Assembly (NCBI GenBank): GCA_013002925.1
Contig: JABDLQ010000165.1
Location: 1-52,069 of the forward strand
Length of the DNA stretch: 52,069 bases
Direction of reading: 5' to 3'
DNA from: Gammaproteobacteria bacterium
Lineage (GTDB): Bacteria > Pseudomonadota > Gammaproteobacteria > Steroidobacterales > SZUA-146
The notes beneath the pieces are model-generated. The model saw only the letters and a list, made by a program, of their open reading frames with translations. It did no database searches and was not told the origin of the DNA. Below are positions 35,236 through 44,749 of the stretch, in pieces (the stretch's first letter is position 1; each line of letters opens with the position of its first letter). The position numbers and the translations under genes were made by a program.

Positions 35236-35801
35236 TGCCTCGCATTAACCTGTTACCCTGGCGCGAAGAACTGCGCAAAATCCGCCAAAAGAATTTTGGC
35301 ATCGCTGCGGTCGGAGCGGTTCTGGCCGCTGCAGCCATATTGCTCGGGGCGCTCGCGTTTTATACGGCAAAGATCGACTATCAGAATGCCCGCAATGCGT
35401 ACCTCGACCGCGAAATCCAGGTTCTCAATGATCAGATCAAGGAGATCGACGAACTGGAGACCGTCAAGGAGCGGCTGATTGCGCGCATGGAAATTATTGA
35501 AGATCTGCAAACCAAGCGCCCCGAAGTCGTGCATCTTTTTGATGAACTGGTGAAGGCAATCCCCGATGGCGTGCATTTACTGTCCGTCAAACAAACCGGC
35601 ACCCGAATTACCATTAGTGGCATTGCCCAATCGAGCTCACGGGTGTCGGCGTTTATGCGCAATATCGACAGCTCACCGTGGCTCACTAATCCTGACCTGA
35701 ATGTCGTTACCACAGCGGATAGCGGCAGCAGCGGCCGTACCAGCTCGTTTACCATCGTGGCGACACAGACCTCTCCTGGCAGCACGGAGGAAAGCTCGTG
35801 A
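35235..35801 (+). CDS. pilN: type IV pilus assembly protein PilN
   Basis: The 188-residue inner-membrane protein begins with MPRINLLPWREELR, the conserved N-terminal peptide that docks into PilM, followed by one membrane helix (about 22-44), a coiled-coil stretch (about 45-95), and a periplasmic ferredoxin-like domain. It forms heterodimers with PilO. The stop overlaps the pilO GTG start by 4 nt. Confidence 0.96.
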   Translation: MPRINLLPWREELRKIRQKNFGIAAVGAVLAAAAILLGALAFYTAKIDYQNARNAYLDREIQVLNDQIKEIDELETVKERLIARMEIIEDLQTKRPEVVHLFDELVKAIPDGVHLLSVKQTGTRITISGIAQSSSRVSAFMRNIDSSPWLTNPDLNVVTTADSGSSGRTSSFTIVATQTSPGSTEESS

Positions 35802-36403
35802 GTTTTATGGACGATCTGAACGCGCTGGAGTTCAACGACATCGGTCGCTGGCCGATGGCGTTTCGTGCTGGCCTCATCGCGATAATTTTTTTCGCCTGCC
35901 TGATCGGTGGCTACTGGCATTTCGTGATTACCAAGAAAGTGCCGGAGCTGGAGGCCGCTGTTGCGCTTGAGGAAACCAAGCGCCAGGAATTTGCTGCCAA
36001 GCAACGCAAGGCAGCAAATCTCGAAGCCTATAAGCGTCAGCTGGCCGATATGGAAACCAACTTTGGCGCGATGTTGCGCCAACTGCCTGGCAAAACGGAA
36101 ATCCCCAGTTTGCTTGTCGATATTTCACAAACCGGTCTGGCCAGCGGCCTCGACGAGGAACTGTTTCAGCCGGGTGTTGAAACTCGGCGGGAAGTGTTTG
36201 CCGAGAAACCGATCACTATTCGTTTGTCCGGTGGCTATCATGAACTGGCTGAATTTGTCAGTGGCATTGCCGCGCTGCCGCGTATCGTGGTGCTAAATGA
36301 TGTCTCCATTGTTGCCGGTAAATCGCCCGCCGATGATCTGACAATGAGCGTGACCGCCAAGACCTTTCGCTATCTGGATGACGATGAGGGGGCGGGCGAA
36401 TGA
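35798..36403 (+). CDS. pilO: type IV pilus assembly protein PilO
   Basis: The 201-residue protein has a short cytoplasmic start (FMDDLNALEFNDIGRWP), a membrane helix (about 24-46), a coiled coil, and a periplasmic domain with PGKTEIPSLLVDISQTGL and ELAEFVSGIAALPRIVVLNDV, all typical of PilO. It pairs with PilN and links to PilP. The GTG start and the stop each overlap a neighbour gene by 4 nt (GTGA and ATGA), showing tight translational coupling. Confidence 0.96.
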   Translation: MSFMDDLNALEFNDIGRWPMAFRAGLIAIIFFACLIGGYWHFVITKKVPELEAAVALEETKRQEFAAKQRKAANLEAYKRQLADMETNFGAMLRQLPGKTEIPSLLVDISQTGLASGLDEELFQPGVETRREVFAEKPITIRLSGGYHELAEFVSGIAALPRIVVLNDVSIVAGKSPADDLTMSVTAKTFRYLDDDEGAGE

Positions 36404-36942
36404 ATTCGATAAACGAGTTGACCGCCGGCTTCAGACATCGCCTTGCAGCCTTACCACTGGTCTGTGCACTCGCGCTGCTGGGTGGTTGCGGTGGCGATAT
36501 GGGCGATCTCGAACAATGGGTGGCAGACAAAAAAGCGGAACGCGTGCCGTTCCGGGATGACTTGCCGGAGATAAATCCCTACGAAGTATTTACCTACTCT
36601 TCACAGGGAAAACGCTCGCCGTTTCAACCCGCTGTGCAGCAACGGGCAGCGCGTCCGACGTCAGGCCCGGCACCTGATCGTAATCGTAATCGTGAAATTC
36701 TCGAAGAATTTCCGTTGGATTCATTACGTATGGTCGGTTCATTGACACGACAAAACGTCGATTCTGCATTGGTACAAACACCTGATGGGCTGATTCATCA
36801 GGTGACACCTGGCGATTACATGGGCCAAAACGACGGTCGCATTACCGCGATCACCGAATCTTCAATTGAAATTAAAGAACTCGTTCCTGACGGACTGGGC
36901 GGATACATCGAACGTGCCGCCGCCGTTGGTTTGAGTGAATGA
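36400..36942 (+). CDS. pilP: type IV pilus assembly lipoprotein PilP
   Basis: PilP is an inner-membrane lipoprotein that connects PilNO to the secretin PilQ. The 180-residue protein has a signal peptide ending in a lipobox (LLGGC, Cys about residue 30), a disordered middle, and a beta domain with FPLDSLRMVGSL, VQTPDGLIHQVTPGDYMGQNDGRI and ITESSIEIKELVPDG, matching the family. Confidence 0.95.
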   Translation: MNSINELTAGFRHRLAALPLVCALALLGGCGGDMGDLEQWVADKKAERVPFRDDLPEINPYEVFTYSSQGKRSPFQPAVQQRAARPTSGPAPDRNRNREILEEFPLDSLRMVGSLTRQNVDSALVQTPDGLIHQVTPGDYMGQNDGRITAITESSIEIKELVPDGLGGYIERAAAVGLSE

Positions 36943-36962
36943 CGCCTCCTGGAGTATCTAGA

Positions 36963-39167
36963 ATGTCTCGTACATATACACAACAGCAGTTTTGGGGAAT
37001 CTCAAGCGGAGGCTTTATACACAAGCTATGGCGCTGTCTCGCCATCGTCGCGCTGTACGGGGGTGTCGCCGCCGCAGCGAATGCCCAGAATATCACCTCA
37101 TCCAATGCGTTGGTCGATATCGAAGTTGTTCCATTGGCCGGACAGCAGATCCAGCTGCAGCTGAGAACCAGCGGAACCGCGCCGGAACCTTTGAGTTTTA
37201 CGATTGAAAATCCTGCGCGCATTTCGCTGGATTTGCCCAACACCAGTCTGGCACTGCCGAGCCGGCGCACTGACGTTGATCTCGGGGCACTACGTACGAT
37301 TCTGGCCGCAGAAGGAAATGGACGGACACGTGTGGTGCTGAACCTGGATGAGATGGTTTCTTATGAAACGCGTGTCCAGGGCGACAGTATTTTTGTGACA
37401 CTCGGCGCATCCAGCACCAGTGCAAGTGCATCAACCAGCCCGTTTTCAGGGACGACCGCCGCCCCTCCCGTCAGTTACGATACCGGCTTCAAGGCCATTG
37501 ATAATATCGATTTTCGCCGCGGTGCCGATGGCGCCGGACGGGTTGTCGTCACGATGAGCGATCCCGCAACAGTTGTTGATATCAAGGAAGAGGGTAATAG
37601 CGTCATTGTCGAGTTTGCGGATACTGCGTTGCCCGGTGGTCTGCAGCGCCGTTATGACGTAATGGATTTTGCGACCCCGGTAGCCACGGTAGATGCAAGT
37701 CAACGCGGCGGCAATGCCCGGGTGGTGATCGGCTCAAGCGTGCCCTTTGAGCAAGTTGCCTATCAGTCCGACAATCTGCTCACGGTGGAACTGCGACCTT
37801 ACACCCCATCTGCGCAGGAACAGCTTGAAGAGAAGCAAACCAAGGAATACACCGGCGAACGTCTGACACTGAATTTTCAGGACATTGAAACACGGGCCGT
37901 GCTGCAGCTGCTGGCGGATGTCAGCGGCCAGAATATCGTGGTCAGTGATACCGTTCAGGGCAACGTTACCTTGCGACTGCAATCAGTGCCCTGGGATCAG
38001 GCGCTGGATATCGTCCTGCAAACCAAAGGGTTGGATATGCGTCAAAATGACAACGTCATCATAGTCGCACCCTCTGAGGAAATTGCCGCTCGTGAGCGCC
38101 AGGAGCTGGAGGCGCTTGCCCAGTTCGAAGAACTGGCACCGCTACGCTCAGAGTTTATCCAGGTCAACTATGCAAAGGCTTCTGACCTGGCCGCGCTGGT
38201 AGGCAGTGCCGGCGGTACTGACACCTCGCTGCTTTCCGAACGCGGCTCGATCTCGATCGATGAACGCACCAACACCCTGCTGGTTCAGGATACCGCTGAA
38301 AAACTGACCGACATACGCCGCCTGGTGCAGCGTCTTGATGTGCCGGTCAGACAGGTGCTGATTGAATCCCGTATCGTTGTCGTCAACGACGATTTTCGAC
38401 GGGCACTGGGTGTAAGGGCCGGCTACACGCATGTTACAGATAATTCCAGCGATGGCCTGATGTCGGTCTCCGGCAGCGCAGATGCCAACAACACAACAGT
38501 CAATAGTGGGCTGAATAACCTGAATGCCGGTAATCCGGTGTTCCCGGTAGCCGTAGGTACTCTCGCCGATCGCCTGGCCGTTAATTTACCGGTTACCAGT
38601 CCAGCAGGTCGGTTGGCCTTGTCGATCCTCGATTCAGATTACCTGGTCGACCTTGAGTTGTCCGCATTGCAGGCTGAAGGCCGCGGGGAGATTATCTCCA
38701 CCCCGCGCGTTATTACCGCCAATCAAAAAGAAGCACGTATTGAGCAAGGTGTTGAAATCCCGTTCCAGGAAGCATCATCAAGCGGAGCAACTACCACACA
38801 ATTCAAAAAAGCAGTGCTTAGCCTGACAGTAACACCGCTCATCACACCGGATGACCGGATCATCATGGACCTGATCGTCAGTCAGGACTCTGTGGGAGAA
38901 AGTGTGCCCAGCGCCACGGGTGGCTTTGTACCCAGCATCGATACCCGGGAAGTCGTAACGCAGGTGCTGGTAAGTAATGGTGAAACGGTAGTGCTCGGGG
39001 GAATTTATGAAACGGAACGGCGTGAAGTCGACAGCAAAGTGCCCATGTTGGGTGATTTACCCGTGCTTGGGCATCTGTTCCGCACGACGGAACGGACATC
39101 GAACAAGTCGGAGTTGCTGATTTTCGTAACCCCAAAAATTCTTAAAGAAGGTGCAAACCTGAACTAA
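36963..39167 (+). CDS. pilQ: type IV pilus secretin PilQ
   Basis: PilQ forms the outer-membrane pore for the pilus. I choose the ATG at 36963, which has a GGAG site; an ATG at 36939 overlaps the pilP stop and is the other choice (8 more residues). The 734-residue protein has a signal peptide, two AMIN domains (about 35-250), a secretin/TonB short N-terminal domain with TLNFQDIETRAVLQLLADVSG, an N1 domain (EFIQVNYAKASDLAALV), and a C-terminal secretin domain with VPMLGDLPVLGHLFR and LLIFVTPKIL. Confidence 0.97.
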   Translation: MSRTYTQQQFWGISSGGFIHKLWRCLAIVALYGGVAAAANAQNITSSNALVDIEVVPLAGQQIQLQLRTSGTAPEPLSFTIENPARISLDLPNTSLALPSRRTDVDLGALRTILAAEGNGRTRVVLNLDEMVSYETRVQGDSIFVTLGASSTSASASTSPFSGTTAAPPVSYDTGFKAIDNIDFRRGADGAGRVVVTMSDPATVVDIKEEGNSVIVEFADTALPGGLQRRYDVMDFATPVATVDASQRGGNARVVIGSSVPFEQVAYQSDNLLTVELRPYTPSAQEQLEEKQTKEYTGERLTLNFQDIETRAVLQLLADVSGQNIVVSDTVQGNVTLRLQSVPWDQALDIVLQTKGLDMRQNDNVIIVAPSEEIAARERQELEALAQFEELAPLRSEFIQVNYAKASDLAALVGSAGGTDTSLLSERGSISIDERTNTLLVQDTAEKLTDIRRLVQRLDVPVRQVLIESRIVVVNDDFRRALGVRAGYTHVTDNSSDGLMSVSGSADANNTTVNSGLNNLNAGNPVFPVAVGTLADRLAVNLPVTSPAGRLALSILDSDYLVDLELSALQAEGRGEIISTPRVITANQKEARIEQGVEIPFQEASSSGATTTQFKKAVLSLTVTPLITPDDRIIMDLIVSQDSVGESVPSATGGFVPSIDTREVVTQVLVSNGETVVLGGIYETERREVDSKVPMLGDLPVLGHLFRTTERTSNKSELLIFVTPKILKEGANLN

Positions 39168-39194
39168 TCGCTGTCAGGTTGCAGAGGAAGTAGC

Positions 39195-41126
39195 ATGCTC
39201 AAATTGAAACGTCTGTTGGTTTTGCTGATCGTTGGATCGCTGTTCGCGTGTAGCAGTGGTGGCGATGACGACAGCTTCGTCCAGATTCCGGTGCCGGATC
39301 CGGTGACTGATCCCACCACCCCGCCGGTCATTGCTATCGCTTCTATTGAGGCGTTGACGAGTAATCCACAAATTCAGTCTGACGGCGGCATACCGGTTAC
39401 AATCACTGCCCTGGTCAAAGATGCCAACAACAATTTTGTAGAAGGGGCTGCAGTTTCGTTTGCCGCTGATTCCGGGGGCATGGAAGTGCTCACTGGCGTC
39501 ACCGGTACTGACGGTGTGGCGACAGCCCGATTGTCCACCGCAGGAAATCGCGAAAACCGGGTAATCAGTGTGACCGTCAGCGTAACCCAGGGTGAGACCA
39601 CGCTGACCGATGTCGTGTCCGTCACCGTGATTGGCACCAACTTGCAAATAACCGGGCCGAGTTCCCTGGCGCAAGGCGCCGCGGGCACTTACACACTGGT
39701 ACTCAACGATGCCGACGGTGCCGGAATCAATGGCGAAACCATCGCTGTTGCATCTTCGCTCGGCAACACGTTGTCGGCAACCACCCTGACCACCGACAGC
39801 GCCGGCCAGGCACAGGTCCTGTATACCGCGGTCAATGGTGGCAGCGACACGCTATCGGCCACCGCGCTGGGTGAGTCCGCCAGCACGACGATTAATGTGT
39901 CTGATGACAGCTTTATCTTTGCTACCCCGGCAGCCAGCACCGAGGTACAACTGGGCGCAACCCAGACTGTCACAGTACGCTGGACAATGAACAGCGCACC
40001 GGTGGTCGGCCAATCGGTTGCATTCGCGTCGACACGCGGTGCCATTACACCCAGTTCAGTGGTCACCAATGCCAACGGCGAAGCGACCGCCAGCGTGAGT
40101 GCCACCAATGCCGGCGCGGCAATTATTACTGCGACCACGGTCAATGGCCCGAGTGCAACATTACCGATCGAATTTGTTGCCATCACACCGGCTTCGATTG
40201 AAGTCCAGGCAGACCCGTTCACCGTATCGCCCAATTCACAATCCGCAATCACCGCCATCGTGCGGGACCCCGATGGCAATCTGGTGAAGAATGTCAGCGT
40301 CGAATTCCAGTTGAGTGATATCACCGGCGGTACGTTGTCGGTCCCTTCTGCGGTAACCGACAGCATCGGCCGTGCCCAGACCTTTTATACCTCGAGCTCC
40401 CAGACCTCCAGTGTGAATGGTGTGCGCATCACCGGCCTGGTAGCTTCTGCCCCCGCCATTAATGACGCCGTGTTACTGACGGTAGCCGGTCGTGAAGTAT
40501 TCTTCACCTTTGGCACTGGCAACAGCATCTTAGAGCCCAACCCGGCGCAATATCAGGTCCCTTATGTCGTGCAGGTCACGGATGCAGACGGGCGCCCGGT
40601 AACGGGTGTCGATGTATCGATGAGCGTCGTCTCGGTGAAATATATCAAGGGCTTCTGGTGCCCCGACAATATTAATGACCTGTGGTACGTGGTGGTGGCT
40701 GAGCGCTGTGATGATGAAGATGTCAACCGTAACGGCATTCTGGATCCGGGTGAAGACATCAACTCAAACCTGCGCATCGAAGCGGGTAACATCGCGACGA
40801 TTACACCCGGATCGTTCACCTCTGACGACAATGGTTTCGGATTTATCGATCTGTATTACCCGCAGGAATACGGCGGTTTTCTGGAGGTTGAAATGCAGGC
40901 CCGCGCATCCGTTCAGGGCACCGAGTTTTCCGAGAAATCGGTGTTTCTCGTCAGCGTAATTGCCGATGATGTGAACTCACTCGATAAATCACCACCGGGA
41001 TTGAACACTGTGCCGGCAGGTTTTGTGCCGCAGGCGGCGTGTCCACCTTATGCTAATCCCGACACGATCTCCTCCAGTCCGTTTGGATATAATCCGAACT
41101 GTACGGTTTTCGATTTCCCCAACTAG
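39195..41126 (+). CDS. Ig-repeat lipoprotein with a calcium-loop-like motif, unknown role
   Basis: The 643-residue protein has a signal peptide with lipobox LFAC (Cys19) and is thus a predicted lipoprotein; the SSGGDDDS after the Cys suits outer-membrane sorting. About four to five bacterial Ig-like (Big_1/invasin-type) modules follow, each with VTxTALVKDANNN or AxVRDPDGN and a GxAxxxxST pattern. At about residues 505-521 DVNRNGILDPGED resembles a calcium-binding EF-hand or dockerin loop. The C-terminus has a cysteine pair (ACPPY, NCTVF). A GAGGA site precedes the ATG. It sits 27 bp after pilQ, inside the normally tight pilQ-aroK junction, and a strong terminator follows, so it is probably the last gene of the pil operon. 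A pilus- or surface-linked role is inferred from position only. Confidence 0.85.
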   Translation: MLKLKRLLVLLIVGSLFACSSGGDDDSFVQIPVPDPVTDPTTPPVIAIASIEALTSNPQIQSDGGIPVTITALVKDANNNFVEGAAVSFAADSGGMEVLTGVTGTDGVATARLSTAGNRENRVISVTVSVTQGETTLTDVVSVTVIGTNLQITGPSSLAQGAAGTYTLVLNDADGAGINGETIAVASSLGNTLSATTLTTDSAGQAQVLYTAVNGGSDTLSATALGESASTTINVSDDSFIFATPAASTEVQLGATQTVTVRWTMNSAPVVGQSVAFASTRGAITPSSVVTNANGEATASVSATNAGAAIITATTVNGPSATLPIEFVAITPASIEVQADPFTVSPNSQSAITAIVRDPDGNLVKNVSVEFQLSDITGGTLSVPSAVTDSIGRAQTFYTSSSQTSSVNGVRITGLVASAPAINDAVLLTVAGREVFFTFGTGNSILEPNPAQYQVPYVVQVTDADGRPVTGVDVSMSVVSVKYIKGFWCPDNINDLWYVVVAERCDDEDVNRNGILDPGEDINSNLRIEAGNIATITPGSFTSDDNGFGFIDLYYPQEYGGFLEVEMQARASVQGTEFSEKSVFLVSVIADDVNSLDKSPPGLNTVPAGFVPQAACPPYANPDTISSSPFGYNPNCTVFDFPN

Positions 41127-41144
41127 GCGCATACCACAACAGAA

Positions 41145-41171
41145 ACGGGAGCTGCGGCTCCCGTTTTTTTT
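41145..41171 (+). terminator. strong intrinsic terminator after the Ig lipoprotein gene
   Basis: A perfect 8-bp stem (ACGGGAGC / GCTCCCGT) with a TGCG tetraloop is followed by an unbroken run of T. It starts 18 nt after the stop codon and separates the pil operon from aroK. In most relatives pilQ and aroK are not split by such a terminator. Confidence 0.92.
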
Positions 41172-41206
41172 ACCCACCATCTTCGTGGACAGGGTAAACT
41201 CACAGC

Positions 41207-41758
41207 ATGCCTGATGACGATCCGATATTCCTGGTGGGCCCGATGGGGTCCGGAAAGACTGCAGTCGGACAACGGCTCGCGCAATTGCTCGAGCGCCAGT
41301 TTGTAGATACAGACCGTGAGATTGAAAAGCGCTGCGGTGTTGATGTTGCGTTTATTTTTGACAAGGAAGGCGAAGCCGGTTTTCGCACCCGCGAGCATCG
41401 GGCTCTGGCCGAACTGGCCGCGCTGCCAGCCATGGTTATAGCCACGGGCGGTGGAATTGTAATCCGTGAGGTCAACCGCAAGATTTTGCGTGAGTCCGGG
41501 GTCGTCATCTATCTTGAAACCAGTGTCGACCAGCAGTTTGAACGGACCCGTTACAGCAGCACGAGACCGCTACTACATGGCGATGATCCCAAGTCCAAAT
41601 TACACGAGCTGATGACGGTACGCGGACCCTTGTATGCCAGTGTTGCTGACATCACCTGCAACACTGACGGACAGCGTGTCAACCAGGTAGCGAAGCAGGT
41701 GTGCACGATGCTGGAATCTTTCACGGTAAAAAAAAAGAACCGCTCATGCAGCCGTTAA
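41207..41758 (+). CDS. aroK: shikimate kinase AroK
   Basis: AroK phosphorylates shikimate in the chorismate pathway. The 183-residue protein has the P-loop GPMGSGKT at residues 11-18, DTDREIEKRCG (shikimate-binding Asp), GFRTREHRAL and ATGGGIV. Length is about ten residues longer than E. coli AroK (173). The 3' end overlaps the aroB start by 13 bp. Confidence 0.96.
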   Translation: MPDDDPIFLVGPMGSGKTAVGQRLAQLLERQFVDTDREIEKRCGVDVAFIFDKEGEAGFRTREHRALAELAALPAMVIATGGGIVIREVNRKILRESGVVIYLETSVDQQFERTRYSSTRPLLHGDDPKSKLHELMTVRGPLYASVADITCNTDGQRVNQVAKQVCTMLESFTVKKKNRSCSR

Positions 41759-42837
41759 ATGTCGGTCTCGGAAACCGCAGTTATCCCGTTTATATTGGTA
41801 AAGGGCTGCTGGGTGATATCGATCACTGGCGCAGGATGTCTGCACAGTTAAAATTGCCACAGCGTTTACTTATTGTTTCTGACCGCAACGTTGCCAACCT
41901 GTATTTGCAACCGTTACAACATGCATTAAAGACCTTCGACTCCACAACCTGCGTGCTGGAACCCGGGGAAGCCAACAAAAACCTTGCCGCCATGACAACG
42001 ATACTCGATGAGCTTATTGCCGGCGGTTTTCAGCGCGATGCCGCCGTCATTGCATTGGGCGGCGGGGTGATTGGCGATATTGCCGGGTTTGCGGCGGCGT
42101 GTTTTATGCGCGGGATTCGCTGCGTACAGATTCCCACGACTTTGCTGGCACAGGTTGATTCTTCGGTTGGCGGCAAAACCGGCGTCAATCACAAGCTTGG
42201 CAAAAACCTGATCGGCGCATTTCATCAGCCCGTCGCAGTGGTTATCGATACCGACACCCTGGCCACGCTGGAGTTACGTGAGGTGCGCGCCGGGCTGGCT
42301 GAAGTCATCAAGTATGGCTGTATCTATGATGCGGATTTTTTTGCCTGGCTCGAAACGCATATGAAGGAATTGCTGGCGCTGGAAACCACGGCACTGGCTC
42401 GTGCAATCCGCCGCAGCTGCGAAATCAAGGCCACGATTGTCGCCCGCGACGAAAAAGAAGCCGGCGAGCGCGCGCTGCTTAATTTTGGCCACAGCTTCGG
42501 CCATGCCATCGAGCAGGTCACCGGGTATACGCGCTGGTTGCATGGTGAAGCCGTGGCTATCGGCATGCTCATGGCCTGCTCGCTGTCACACCGAATGGGT
42601 CTGTTAAGTGCGGCTGAGGTTGCGCGTGTCAGCGCGCTGTTGGGCGCCGCCGGACTGCCTGCCTGCACCGATGATGCGCCCGTCGATGCACTGTTACAGG
42701 CGATGCAGCTGGACAAAAAAAATGCGGCCGGCAAGCAGCGGCTGATACTGCTCAACGGCATCGGGGCCAGCGAAATACGCAGTGACTGCAGCAGCGCCGA
42801 CATCCGGCAGGCGATACTGGATTACACGGGTTCATGA
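41746..42837 (+). CDS. aroB: 3-dehydroquinate synthase AroB
   Basis: AroB converts DAHP to 3-dehydroquinate using NAD and a divalent metal. From the ATG at 41746 the protein is 363 residues (E. coli 362), starting MQPLNVGLGNRSYPVYIG. Family segments: ALGGGVIGDIAGFAAACFMRG, PTTLLAQVDSSVGGKTGVNH, KNLIGAFHQP, AEVIKYGCI, and the zinc-ligand HSFGHAIE and LHGEAVAIGM. The start lies inside the aroK end, and the stop overlaps dgt by 4 bp. Confidence 0.96.
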   Translation: MQPLNVGLGNRSYPVYIGKGLLGDIDHWRRMSAQLKLPQRLLIVSDRNVANLYLQPLQHALKTFDSTTCVLEPGEANKNLAAMTTILDELIAGGFQRDAAVIALGGGVIGDIAGFAAACFMRGIRCVQIPTTLLAQVDSSVGGKTGVNHKLGKNLIGAFHQPVAVVIDTDTLATLELREVRAGLAEVIKYGCIYDADFFAWLETHMKELLALETTALARAIRRSCEIKATIVARDEKEAGERALLNFGHSFGHAIEQVTGYTRWLHGEAVAIGMLMACSLSHRMGLLSAAEVARVSALLGAAGLPACTDDAPVDALLQAMQLDKKNAAGKQRLILLNGIGASEIRSDCSSADIRQAILDYTGS

Positions 42838-43982
42838 CGCACCCAGGCACAGTTCTCGCCGCCTATGCCGCCCACCCGGAGCACAGTCGCGGTCGAATTA
42901 TTTCCGAGGCACCATCGCTACACCGTACCGAGTTTCAACGCGATCGCGATCGCATCATACATTCGACCGCGTTTCGGCGTCTTGAATACAAAACCCAGGT
43001 GTTCGTCAATCACGAGGGGGACCTGTACCGCACCCGGCTGACCCACAGCCTGGAGGTCGCACAAGTTGGCCGTACTGTCGCACGCGCGCTTGGTCTCAAT
43101 GAGGATTTGTGCGAAACCATTTGCCTCGCTCACGATCTGGGACACACACCGTTCGGTCATGCCGGTCAGGACGAACTGAACAAATGTATGCGCGATTACG
43201 GGGGCTTTGAACACAATCTGCAGTCCTTGCGTGTCGTTGATGTGCTGGAGGAAAAATATCCCGGTTTCGTGGGTCTGAACCTGACGTTTGAGGCGCGCGA
43301 AGGAATCCTCAAACATTGTGCCCGCAGAAATGCGCGCGAGTTGGGTGATCTGGGCCGGCGTTTTCTGGACAAAACCCTGCCAGGTGGTGAAGCACAACTG
43401 GCCGACCTGGCCGACTCGATTGCCTATAACCATCACGATGTGGACGACGGTTTGCGCTCGGGTCTGATAACGGCTGAGCAGCTCTGCGAAGTCGAGTTGT
43501 TCGGCCGCCACTATCAGGCCACTACTGGTGATTATCCGGATCTTGACGAACGCCGGCATATCTATGAAACGGTGAGGCGCATGTTTGGCGAGGTGATCGA
43601 TGACCTGATCACCTGTAGTCGCGACAACATCCGCGCACTGGGACCTGCCACCATCGATGACATTCGCAATGCCGATCAACCGGTCCTGCAACTGAGCGCG
43701 GCCTGTCTGAAACTGCACTTGCAGCTCAAAGAGTTCCTGCGCAAAAACCTCTATCGCCATGAGCGCGTGGTCGCGATGACAGATTTATCCAAAACTGTCG
43801 TGCGCGAGTTATTCACCGCATTTTTCGAGCAACCTGAACGAATGCCGGCAGACTTTGCTGCCAAAGCGACTGCGGGTGACATTAATGACAAGGCGCGCAT
43901 CGTTGCCGATTTTATTGCAGGTATGACAGATCGTTACGCTTTGACACAGCACCGCGCCGCCAGGGAGTCGCGCGCGCTTTAA
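42834..43982 (+). CDS. dgt: deoxyguanosinetriphosphate triphosphohydrolase-like protein
   Basis: An HD-domain dNTP triphosphohydrolase that cleaves dGTP (or other dNTPs) to nucleoside and triphosphate. The 382-residue protein has FRRLEYKTQVF, TRLTHSLEVAQVGR (H71), and the HD pair in LAHDLGHTPFGHAGQ (H100, D101); later DIADSIAYNHHDVDD-like sequence carries the distal metal ligand. It is shorter than E. coli Dgt (505) and matches the type 2 dGTPase-like group. It overlaps aroB by 4 bp, as in Pseudomonas. Confidence 0.93.
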   Translation: MTHPGTVLAAYAAHPEHSRGRIISEAPSLHRTEFQRDRDRIIHSTAFRRLEYKTQVFVNHEGDLYRTRLTHSLEVAQVGRTVARALGLNEDLCETICLAHDLGHTPFGHAGQDELNKCMRDYGGFEHNLQSLRVVDVLEEKYPGFVGLNLTFEAREGILKHCARRNARELGDLGRRFLDKTLPGGEAQLADLADSIAYNHHDVDDGLRSGLITAEQLCEVELFGRHYQATTGDYPDLDERRHIYETVRRMFGEVIDDLITCSRDNIRALGPATIDDIRNADQPVLQLSAACLKLHLQLKEFLRKNLYRHERVVAMTDLSKTVVRELFTAFFEQPERMPADFAAKATAGDINDKARIVADFIAGMTDRYALTQHRAARESRAL

Positions 43983-44035
43983 TTTGCCGCTTGTGGTGGT
44001 AGCATTAACTTTTTGAGAAATCCCGGGAATATTTG

Positions 44036-44749
44036 ATGAGTCCAAAATCGATTGCGAACAGTGACCGCCTGATCTTTGCCATGGATGTGGCAAGCATCTC
44101 GGAAGCCAAGCACCTGGCACGTCAGCTTGGCGATGCAGTCACATTTTACAAGCTGGGCCTGGAAATGATGACGTCGGGCCATTATTTCGAGTTTCTCGAA
44201 TGGCTGGTGGCACGGGATAAAAAAGTGTTTGCGGATCTCAAGCTGTTCGATGTGCCGGCAACTGTGGCTGCGGCAGTCAAGGGACTCAATAGCCGTGGCA
44301 TCGAATACACTACAGTGCACGGCAACCAGTCGATTATGGAGGCTGCGGCAGCCGCCAGTGAGGACGTAAAAATATTGGCTGTGACGGCACTTACCAGTCT
44401 GGATCGCGGCGATCTGGATGATCTTGGTTTTACTTGTGACGTTGACGAACTGGTGCTGTCACGCGCTCGTCGCGCATTGAGCAGCGGTTGCGACGGCGTC
44501 ATCTCTTCGGGGCTTGAAGCGCCCAAATTACGCGAGCACATCGATCACCGTTTACTGGTGATTACGCCTGGTATCCGGCCTGTCGATAATCGCCCCAGCG
44601 ACGACCAAAAACGCGTGGTTGATGTTGCCCAGGCCTTCAAAAACGGTGCTGATCACATTGTCGTTGGGCGGCCGATTCGGTCAGCACCCGATCCACGTCA
44701 GGCTGCAGAGGCCATTCAGGCTACGATCGTGCAGAGTTTTGCACAATGA
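44036..44749 (+). CDS. pyrF: orotidine 5'-phosphate decarboxylase
   Basis: PyrF makes UMP from OMP. From the ATG at 44036 the protein is 237 residues. The catalytic motif DLKLFDVPATV lies at 67-77 (Asp67, Lys69, Asp72), with LIFAMDV at the start, ALTSLDRGDL, VITPGIRP and VVGRPI at the end (phosphate loop). It lies 53 bp after dgt and its stop overlaps the hemE start (ATGA). Confidence 0.96.
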   Translation: MSPKSIANSDRLIFAMDVASISEAKHLARQLGDAVTFYKLGLEMMTSGHYFEFLEWLVARDKKVFADLKLFDVPATVAAAVKGLNSRGIEYTTVHGNQSIMEAAAAASEDVKILAVTALTSLDRGDLDDLGFTCDVDELVLSRARRALSSGCDGVISSGLEAPKLREHIDHRLLVITPGIRPVDNRPSDDQKRVVDVAQAFKNGADHIVVGRPIRSAPDPRQAAEAIQATIVQSFAQ

